Assembly: GCF_003149675.1 (NCBI RefSeq)
Contig: NZ_LWMS01000031.1
Span: 62,001-126,000, forward strand
Direction of reading: 5' to 3'
DNA from: Methanosphaera cuniculi
Lineage (GTDB): Archaea > Methanobacteriota > Methanobacteria > Methanobacteriales > Methanobacteriaceae
Length of the DNA: 64,000 nucleotides
The position numbers and the translations under genes were made by a program. Every line of letters begins with the position of its first letter. Positions within the stretch are counted from its first letter, which is position 1. Below, one piece after another: positions 56,374 to 64,000 of this stretch. The notes beneath the pieces are model-generated. The model ran no database searches, was not told the DNA's origin, and saw only the letters and a program-made list of their open reading frames with translations.

Positions 56374-56377
56374 ATGA
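56363..56377 (+). promoter_or_regulatory. Overlapping mini-ORF (GTG ATT TTT AAA TGA) at adhesin start
   Basis: A four-codon ORF (MIFK) overlaps the adhesin ATG through ATGA, matching in position and sequence (TGATTTTT) the MIFYE mini-ORFs at 14081 and 59013. Confidence 0.45.
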
Positions 56378-58608
56378 GAAATCATAGAAATATTTTTCTT
56401 ATCTTAATTACTTTTAGCTTAATTTTAACACTATCATGTGTATGTGCAACTGATTTAAATAAAACACAATCAGATAATCTGGATACTATCACAACATATG
56501 ATAATACAAATCAAGCTAATATAGATACACAAAAAGAAATTAAGCAAGAAACACAAATTAAAAAAGAAGTAAATAATAAACAAATTAAAAAAGCACAAAG
56601 TACAACTATAAAATCAGATGTAACAGGATATAATGACTTATATGATAAAATAGAAACAATTAAAAATAATAAAAACCCAAACCAGACAACAGCAGAATTA
56701 AATCTAAAACGTGGAAACTACAACATCACAAAACCAATTAACTGGGGAAATACAAAAGGAAACATAAAAACCCTTAAAATATATGCAAATAACAACCTAT
56801 TTGATGCACAAAACAAAACACAATTTATAACAGTAGAAAATGGTTACACACTAGAATTATACAACTTCAAAATCAGATATGCCAACGCAACCAGAGGATC
56901 TGTAATCTATAACAACAAAGGAACAATAAACATATACGATTCAATATTCCTAAATAGTACAGCATTAAAAAATGGTGGAGTAATATATAACGACCATGGA
57001 AACATAAAACTAAAAAACAACTCCTTTTCCAACAACAAAGCAGAAAATGGAGCATGCATATACAACAACCAAGGAACACTAAATTTAACAAAAACATATG
57101 CATCATTTAACATAGCAAAACGTGGAGGAGTACTATATAACATACATGATACACTCATTATGAACTCAACATTTAAAAATAATAAAGCAACAGAAAATGG
57201 TGGAGTAATATACAATGAAAGATCAGCAGGAACAAACATACAATACTCCAACTTCTACAACAACACAGCTTTAAATTATGGAGGATGCATATACAATCTA
57301 GGACTATCAACTGAAATATATAAATCAGATATGATAGGAAACAAAGCAAACAATGGAGGAGCAACTGCAAACTATGGATATACAATGCTACAACAATGTA
57401 ACATAAACCAAAACACAGCAACCAGAGGAGGTGCAAACTACAACCTCAGAAGTATGGACATAGGAAAAACCACACTCAACCAAAACAAGGCAACATTAAA
57501 TGGTGGATGTAACTACAACGATAAACAAGCTGAAATACTAATATTAGATTCAACATTAAATGAAAACATAGCAAATACAAATGGTGGATGTAACTACAAC
57601 AACGAAGGAAAAATAACAATAATAAAAACAAAAGCAAACAACAACACAGCAACACGTGGTAGTGTAAACTACAATCGAGGAGAACTAGGAATAGGAAACT
57701 GTAATCTAACATCAAATTATGCAACAAAAAATGGAGCAGTAAACTACAATGAAAAAGGAGAAATAACCATCATAAACAGCAAAATCACAGAAAATAAAGC
57801 AAATGAAAACGGAGCATGCAACTACAACACAAAAGATGGAAAAATCTACATAATCAACACCACACTAAACCAAAACAAAGCAAAAAGAGGAGCATCTAAC
57901 TACAACCTTGGAAACCTACAAATACAAAACAGTACCTTTAATAAAAATACAGCAACATTAAATGGTGGATGTAACTACAACAACGAAGGAAAAATAACAA
58001 TAATAAAAACAAAAGCAAACAACAACACAGCAACACGTGGTAGTGTAAACTACAATCGAGGAGAACTAGGAATAGGAAACTGTAATCTAACATCAAATTA
58101 TGCAACAAAAAATGGAGCAGTAAACTACAATGAAAAAGGAGAAATAACCATCATAAACAGCAAAATCACAGAAAATAAAGCAAATGAAAACGGAGCATGC
58201 AACTACAACACAAAAGATGGAAAAATCTACATAATCAACACCACACTAAACCAAAACAAAGCAAAAAGAGGAGCATCTAACTACAACCTTGGAAACCTAC
58301 AAATACAAAACAGTACCTTTAATAAAAATACAGCAACATTAAATGGTGGATGTAACTACAACGATAAAACAGGAAACATAACAATAGAAAATACAACATT
58401 TAACCAAAATAATGCAAACAATGGAGCTGTAAATTACAACCAAGGAAAAATCTATACAAACAACATAACATGCACTAACAACAATGCAAAAATTAATGGT
58501 GGAGTAAACTACAACTTAGGTGAAATAAACAATAAAAACACACACTACAAAAATAACAAAGCAGCAAACAAACAAAACATCAACTACAATAAAGGAACAA
58601 TAAACTAG
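56374..58608 (+). CDS. Adhesin-like beta-helix protein with internal 127-residue duplication, 744 aa
   Basis: A signal peptide (1-26, ending CVCA) leads to YNDLYDKIETIKNNK and a cap; beta-helix coils with (N)GG(C/V/A)NYN turns reach the C-terminus. There is no Ig-like domain or anchor, so it may be a truncated version of the paralogues. Residues about 402-528 and 529-655 are identical, coming from a perfect 381-bp tandem duplication. Clustered Cys in GGCNYN turns resemble those in 53318. Confidence 0.85.
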   Translation: MRNHRNIFLILITFSLILTLSCVCATDLNKTQSDNLDTITTYDNTNQANIDTQKEIKQETQIKKEVNNKQIKKAQSTTIKSDVTGYNDLYDKIETIKNNKNPNQTTAELNLKRGNYNITKPINWGNTKGNIKTLKIYANNNLFDAQNKTQFITVENGYTLELYNFKIRYANATRGSVIYNNKGTINIYDSIFLNSTALKNGGVIYNDHGNIKLKNNSFSNNKAENGACIYNNQGTLNLTKTYASFNIAKRGGVLYNIHDTLIMNSTFKNNKATENGGVIYNERSAGTNIQYSNFYNNTALNYGGCIYNLGLSTEIYKSDMIGNKANNGGATANYGYTMLQQCNINQNTATRGGANYNLRSMDIGKTTLNQNKATLNGGCNYNDKQAEILILDSTLNENIANTNGGCNYNNEGKITIIKTKANNNTATRGSVNYNRGELGIGNCNLTSNYATKNGAVNYNEKGEITIINSKITENKANENGACNYNTKDGKIYIINTTLNQNKAKRGASNYNLGNLQIQNSTFNKNTATLNGGCNYNNEGKITIIKTKANNNTATRGSVNYNRGELGIGNCNLTSNYATKNGAVNYNEKGEITIINSKITENKANENGACNYNTKDGKIYIINTTLNQNKAKRGASNYNLGNLQIQNSTFNKNTATLNGGCNYNDKTGNITIENTTFNQNNANNGAVNYNQGKIYTNNITCTNNNAKINGGVNYNLGEINNKNTHYKNNKAANKQNINYNKGTIN
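57579..58362 (+). repeat. Perfect 381-bp tandem duplication within the adhesin gene
   Basis: 57579-57981 matches 57960-58362 base for base as far as I can read, with period 381 (127 codons). No synonymous difference was seen, so the duplication is recent or kept identical by recombination. It keeps frame and adds about five coils. Confidence 0.85.
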
Positions 58609-59022
58609 AAAAAAATATTAACAAAAAATATAACCACCCTACTTTTATACTTTTTTTTTTGAAATTATAATTACAAAAAAATAATCCTATTTTTTCTTTC
58701 CCCTTTTATTTTTTTTAAAATTTTATATTTTTTCTACTATTAATTTAGTTATTTTTAATTTAAGCTTTTTTAATTACTGTTTTTTTATTTTAAATCCTAT
58801 CAAGGGGGGGGGGGAAAGCATATGTTTTAATAAATTTGAGCATTCTTTATATTACTCATTATTATATACCTGTTTTTTGTATAGATTTAATATAACTATT
58901 CAATCTTTGTTTAGTTTGATTAAAAATTTCTATAATGATTATTATTTCTTAAATTAATAGTTACATGGATCTTTTTAATCAATATTTTAATAATCCTTAT
59001 TTTTGGAGGAAAATGATTTTTT
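58609..59022. other. Leader region of the last adhesin
   Basis: It contains T-rich termination-like sequence (58640-58720), the 11-G tract (58804-58814), several TATA-like stretches between 58850 and 58900, GGAGG at 59005-59009 and the mini-ORF at 59013. No gene is seen. Confidence 0.6.
58804..58814 (+). repeat. Poly-G tract (11 G) upstream of adhesin gene
   Basis: Eleven G residues lie 208 bases before the adhesin ATG. The same length and a similar distance are found before the paralogue at 14091 (175 bases). The surrounding leader sequences are otherwise different, except near the start codon. Confidence 0.85.
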
Positions 59023-59030
59023 ATGAATAA
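59013..59030 (+). promoter_or_regulatory. Conserved overlapping mini-ORF (MIFYE) at adhesin start
   Basis: ATGATTTTTTATGAATAA: GGAGG is three bases before this upstream ATG but 13 bases before the adhesin ATG. The ribosome binding site thus fits the mini-ORF start closely and the adhesin start poorly. Loss of one T in the T6 run would put both ATGs in the same frame. Confidence 0.5.
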
Positions 59031-61947
59031 GAATAGTAATTTTTTATTCTTAGGATTAACATTACTAGTTTTATTTGTATCAATAGGGGAAATTAGTGCT
59101 GTAGATATGGATGATTCAACAAACAACATCATATCAGATAATACAGTAGATAATAGTCATGATACATTAACAAATAATAATAAAATCACTTCAGAAAAAA
59201 ACTTTGAAGTTAAAAGTAATGTAAAATCTGTGAATAAAAATGCAACTACACAAAAGACAATAAAGACTGATAAACAAACAAAAAAAGCAGTTGAAACAAT
59301 ACAAACTGCAACTGACTATGAAACACTAAAAACATCATGGAATAATATTCAAAATGATGGAGATAATACAACAGAGTACATAATAAATATTAAAAATGGA
59401 AAATACACATTTGATGAAGAACTCAAATCAAACAGCACATCAAATACGAAATATATCACAATAAATGGTGAAAACTGGGATCAAACAATATTTGATGGAC
59501 AAAATAAGACAAGATTATTTAATCTTAATAACACAAACCAAGTAATCAAATTTAACAATATAACATTCATAAATGGATTTAATAACACCATGGGTGGAGC
59601 TATATATGTTAATTCAACAGCAGAATTTAATAACACAAAATTCATGAACAACACAGTATTTGCTAATGATAATAATACAAATACTCATGGTGGAGCATTA
59701 TATATACGTAACCCAACAATTATAGCAAATTCAATATTTGATAATAATAATATTGAAGGTTTTAATTTTACATATGGTGGAGCATTATATTCAACTACTG
59801 CTAGTTTAGATATTTATAATTCTAGTTTCACAAACAATTACATAATAGACCATACTGAAGCTTCAAAGTTCACAGCTTATGGAGGAGCAATCTATATAAG
59901 TGCTAGTAAAACTGCACCTATTAAAATTACTTTATGTGAATTTATAAACAACACAATTAAAGCTCCAGAAACTCATACACGAAAATCAAATGGAGGAGCT
60001 ATATATAACACAGGTAATGGATATGTTAATATTTCATTTTGTAATTTTATAGAAAATAAAGCAAACTTTGGTGGAGCAATAAACTTTCAAGATACATACG
60101 GTAAAGTAAGTGCAGATGTAATGGGTTGTGTATTTGATAAAAATAAAGCTTTAATAAACAGTACAAATATCTATAATAAAGGTAGTTATCATAAATTAAG
60201 TGATAGTGCTAATCTTTATATTGATAACTCAGATGTAACTGATATATTAGTTTTAACTAATGATAAAACTTCAAAATATGTATTTAATCAGAAAACAAAA
60301 ACAATTACAATTAATTGTATGATTAGTTCAAGTACAGCATTTGGACATCTAACATATTTAGGACGAGGTTATTCTTTAGCTTTAAAATCATCAAGTGACT
60401 TGATTAATACAACAGGTCTAACATTTAATCATGAAAATAACTATTCACAAACAATTGATATTAGTAAACTTCCAGCAAATCATGAAAATATAACATTATA
60501 TGTTGGAGATATAAAAGCTACAACAATTGTATATGACTATACAAATGTAACATTTAACAATATCACAGCAAAACCAGGAAGTACAATAACAATAAGTTCA
60601 ACATTTAAAACATCAGATAACAAACTCATACCAAATGGTAAAGTAGCATTTAAAATCAATGGAAAAACAGTAGGACACACACAAATAGAATTTGGAACAG
60701 CAAAATTAAATTACACAATACCTGATAATTACTCAGAAAAAGATTACATACTTACAACTACATATGGTGGAAGTAGTAAATTCATCGAAGCACGTACTAA
60801 TGCAACACTACATCTTGAAAAACTCGCTACAAAAACAAATCTAACAACAACTATTGAAGGAAATACATTAAAAATAACTGTAGATCCAAAAGATGAAAAT
60901 GGAAACACAGTAAGAAATGGAAAAATCTGTGTAAAAATCGAAGGAAAAACACTACAAACCATAAAAATAACAGGAAAAACAACAGTTAACTTCACAATAC
61001 CAAAAAGTTGGAATAACCGAGAAATAAAAGTACTTGCAATATATGGAGAAAATAATAACCATAAAGAAAGCAGAATGGAAATAAAAACAAAAATAACACT
61101 ACCAAATACAAAAACAACAAAAACAGATGAAGCAATAAACAACTATTACGTATCAGCAAATAGTGGATCAGATTCAAATACAGGATCACAAACTAGTCCA
61201 TTTAAAACAATACAAAAAGCAATAACAACAGTAACAAATAACAAACAACCAGCTAATATATATCTTGATGGAAATTTCAAAGGAGTAGGAAACACTAACC
61301 TTACAGTACCAGGAAACCTCCACATTAACTTCATAGGAGTTGGAAATTCAAGTATTGATGGAGAAGTAAGCTATGATTTAATAAAAGAACTTGGTGAAGA
61401 TGAATACTACTGGGGATCATCAGATGTATGGATGCCATACCTAAATGCTACTGGTAACTGGGCTATGAACATAACTCGTGGAAATGGTCTTATAACAATT
61501 ACTAACTTTACAATTAAAAACTGTTGGAATAAAGGTGGAAGTAGTATAAGTTTATATGAAACAGCAACAGTAGATAACTATGGAAACCTTGAAGTAAATA
61601 ATGTATCATTCACATTTAACCATGGAGGAGTAGGTGCAAGTATACGTAACAACAATGGATCAAACATTACAGTTACAAATTGTTTCTTTGAAGCAAACCG
61701 TAAATCTTCAAGTACTGGTAACTATGGAAGTGGAATATATAACAATGGAACAGCAACAATAATAAACAGTACCTTCCAGAAAAACTATGCACGTTGGGGA
61801 ACAATAACAAATGATAAAAAATTAACAATCATAAACTCAACAATCCGTGATAACATGGGATATGATGGAGGAAGTACATATAAAACAGGTGCAGGTATAA
61901 CAATAAATACAGAATCAACAGACTTCTATGCAAACTTAACAATTTAA
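59023..61947 (+). CDS. Large adhesin-like protein, N-terminal 974 aa up to an in-frame TAA
   Basis: Collinear with the 2327-residue adhesin at 14091: signal peptide ending EISA, polar linker, beta-helix with GGAIY turns (about 130-420), two Ig-like domains (from about 512, NITAKPGSTITISST) and the second beta-helix starting YYVSANSGSDSNTGSQTSPF at about 707. It ends at TAA 61945-61947 within the second helix (ANLTI), where the paralogue continues. The frame after the stop goes on with matching sequence. So it is a nonsense-interrupted gene, or the two parts are made separately. Confidence 0.85.
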   Translation: MNKNSNFLFLGLTLLVLFVSIGEISAVDMDDSTNNIISDNTVDNSHDTLTNNNKITSEKNFEVKSNVKSVNKNATTQKTIKTDKQTKKAVETIQTATDYETLKTSWNNIQNDGDNTTEYIINIKNGKYTFDEELKSNSTSNTKYITINGENWDQTIFDGQNKTRLFNLNNTNQVIKFNNITFINGFNNTMGGAIYVNSTAEFNNTKFMNNTVFANDNNTNTHGGALYIRNPTIIANSIFDNNNIEGFNFTYGGALYSTTASLDIYNSSFTNNYIIDHTEASKFTAYGGAIYISASKTAPIKITLCEFINNTIKAPETHTRKSNGGAIYNTGNGYVNISFCNFIENKANFGGAINFQDTYGKVSADVMGCVFDKNKALINSTNIYNKGSYHKLSDSANLYIDNSDVTDILVLTNDKTSKYVFNQKTKTITINCMISSSTAFGHLTYLGRGYSLALKSSSDLINTTGLTFNHENNYSQTIDISKLPANHENITLYVGDIKATTIVYDYTNVTFNNITAKPGSTITISSTFKTSDNKLIPNGKVAFKINGKTVGHTQIEFGTAKLNYTIPDNYSEKDYILTTTYGGSSKFIEARTNATLHLEKLATKTNLTTTIEGNTLKITVDPKDENGNTVRNGKICVKIEGKTLQTIKITGKTTVNFTIPKSWNNREIKVLAIYGENNNHKESRMEIKTKITLPNTKTTKTDEAINNYYVSANSGSDSNTGSQTSPFKTIQKAITTVTNNKQPANIYLDGNFKGVGNTNLTVPGNLHINFIGVGNSSIDGEVSYDLIKELGEDEYYWGSSDVWMPYLNATGNWAMNITRGNGLITITNFTIKNCWNKGGSSISLYETATVDNYGNLEVNNVSFTFNHGGVGASIRNNNGSNITVTNCFFEANRKSSSTGNYGSGIYNNGTATIINSTFQKNYARWGTITNDKKLTIINSTIRDNMGYDGGSTYKTGAGITINTESTDFYANLTI

Positions 61948-64000
61948 AATGTAGAAACAGTTGTTGATGGATGTATATTTATAAACAATTCACAATCAGA
62001 TATATATGCAGATACAGGATCAGCAAGTATTAAAAACAATATATTTAATAGATCACAAGGAATTAGTAGTATTTCAGGTAATAAATTACAAACATTTAAC
62101 ATTACTAACAATACATTTGATTCAATAGATATTCCATATGGACACGATGTTTCCTATGATATTTATAGTGTTCCAATACTATTACAAGGAGCATATCCAT
62201 ATATTATTAATTCAAATACTATAATTAATGTCCCAGGAACATTTTCAATAGCACTAAATGTAAAATCTGATAATGTAATAATTGAAAATAACACAATAGA
62301 ACATAGAATAATTATACAAGGAACAAATAACACAATCCGTTATAATAATATTACAACTTCAAAAAGTCAATTTGCAGTAGACATAGAAGATTATAAAAAT
62401 AACTCTGTAACAGACAATAATCTTATATCATCAATGTATATGGGAAATTCTGCTGTAAACTATACATACAATGGAAATATTGTTGAAAGAAACACACCAG
62501 AACTTAAAGAACTAAAAGTAAATGATTCAAACTTCTACAGATTCTTTGATGATGATGGAAACTTACTAAGTAACTATAATAATATAGATCAAATACAAAT
62601 AATAGGAATACTTACTAATAAGAACATAATTCTTAATAAAAATATGTTTATTACAAAAACAGGAAGATTCCTATGTGAAAATATAACAATCACATCAAAT
62701 GCAGAACTTAATGTAACATTACTAAATATTACAAATACAAACAAAGAACCAGTACTTATATTAAATGGAAATAATGGAATAATAAAAAATTCCAACATGA
62801 CAACAAACAATAACAATACAATAATTGTAAATGGAGAAAACAACATTATTGAAAATAACACACTCCTTGCAGACATATATGTTGGAGATGAATCAGTAAA
62901 AACAGAAAAAACAAATCAAGTAGATAAAAACAAACCATTATATAAAAACTTCATACTAACTGAAGAAAACTACAACACATACTTTAATACAAATGGATCA
63001 ATAAAAGATCTTAACATAAATGAAGTACACTTCATGATAGTTGGAACAATAAAAAATAAAGACATCATACTTGATAATAACAAAACAACCACACTAACAA
63101 ACTATAAAGATGCAAAACTCCTAAATTGTACAATAAAAACATTAGGAACATCATCATTAAACATGACATACTTAACAGTTGAAAATACAAATGGTAAAGT
63201 TTTAGCTAACTTAAATACACCAAATAACAATATATCATACAATAACATAACAGTAAATAATAATGCAATAAACTCAGTAGACTCAAATAAAATAACAATA
63301 TCATATAATAACATAACAACAATAACAAATACTAATATAACAACTATTAACATAACAAACACAGTAACACCAACTGTATTTGCAAATAACATTATAACTA
63401 AAGGTCTTGATAATGTAACATCAATATCCATAAATGGTGTTTCAAAACAATTAAATGTATCATTAAATAACATAACAATAAATTCAAATATAAATACTAC
63501 AAATGAAAAAGTTGCAATTAATATAATTAACCAAAACTTCAGCAATCGTTGTATAGTGGAAAAAAATAATATTAAGTCAACTACAGAATATATAACTTTA
63601 GTAAAAATAGAAAAAGGATTAGTTGAATTAAGCGGTAATAATTTAACTACTTTAGCTAATAATTCAATTGGAACAAGATTAATAAATATTAAGAAAAATA
63701 TTGGAAGTAATTATTTTGTAGGAAGTAATATAATAACAACAAATGGGATAAATTCAATTGGTATGTTTGTAGAATCTTCAAATAATGTATCTATTGGATA
63801 TAATAGTTTTATTGTAAATGGTGATAATTCAGTAGCAACTTTTATTAATTCAACATATGATGTAACTGTAGCATCATCAGATTTCACACTTAATGGATAT
63901 AATAACATAGCTTTACTATTAAATAATACTGATAGTATTTATATTGTTTTACATAATATTACATTATTTAAAAACAATAATAATGATAATATTGCACCTT
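61948..64000 (+). pseudogene. Continuation of the interrupted adhesin in the same frame, running off the window
   Basis: Directly after the TAA the same frame continues for 684 codons to the window edge. It begins NVETVVDGCIFINNSQSDIY, matching DVENLVTIVDGCYFENNEEL of the paralogue. Later parts match FYRFFDDDGNLLSNYNNIDQ with FYKFFDDDGNLLKTYNSIEQ. It is NosD-like, Asn/Thr-rich beta-helix. No start or ribosome binding site lies just after the stop. Confidence 0.8.

Noticed and set aside
53800-58600. Regularly spaced repeats that might suggest a CRISPR array
   Set aside because: The repeats are coding beta-helix coils of about 75 bases in a long open frame, with degenerate codons and no fixed direct repeat and spacer structure.

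Overview
The window looks like part of a Methanobacteriales genome, most likely a Methanosphaera species. It is extremely A+T-rich, carries several very large Asn/Thr-rich secreted adhesin-like proteins, and has methanogen-type genes: FmdE-domain protein, CbiM, a DUF2149/ExbB-like pair, DUF4013 and iron-sulfur flavoproteins. Family names come from recognising motifs by eye; no database search was run.

Layout. (1) 1-13800: a partial, decaying provirus read on the minus strand. From right to left it has a truncated head-morphogenesis protein fused to an ADP-ribosyltransferase (ART), a small acidic two-repeat protein, protease/scaffold, major capsid, connector, neck and tail proteins, a tail chaperone with a classic -1 slippery site, and the tape measure protein running off the left edge. 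The ART/acidic-protein block is expanded, with three acidic paralogues and two further broken ART remnants. No terminase, portal, integrase or repressor is visible. (2) 14091-21074: a 2327-residue adhesin preceded by an 11-G tract and followed by a 10-C tract; just beyond it lies a scrap of the provirus scaffold gene. (3) 21437-22328: a Panacea-domain antitoxin with a RelE-like toxin. (4) 22923-24199: two HAD phosphatase paralogues. (5) 24493-31217, minus strand: an apparent uptake cluster made of FmdE-domain surface protein, Ser-rich surface protein, CbiM, a small anchored protein, a multi-pass transporter, an ExbB-like channel and a DUF2149 protein. (6) 32127-39571: iron-sulfur flavoprotein, a dead insertion sequence with intact ends, XRE regulator plus DUF4013 protein, an ABC exporter, and NifU/NifS. 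(7) 41005-49675: zinc-ribbon protein, PNPOx-like flavoprotein, flavodoxin, class II amidotransferase, iron-sulfur flavoprotein, potassium channel and two small proteins, one resembling the C-terminus of Cas8b. (8) 50013-64000: four more adhesin-like genes, two of them interrupted by a frameshift or a stop, one with a perfect 381-bp internal tandem duplication, and another 11-G tract.

The strongest leads are: a provirus locus built like a polymorphic toxin with immunity genes around an ART domain; G/C homopolymers next to adhesin genes, which suggest phase variation, together with a conserved mini-ORF leader at three adhesin starts; apparent recoding in the provirus capsid and tail-chaperone genes; a tRNA acceptor/T-arm-like hairpin; and one operator-like motif shared by nifSU and an amidotransferase gene.
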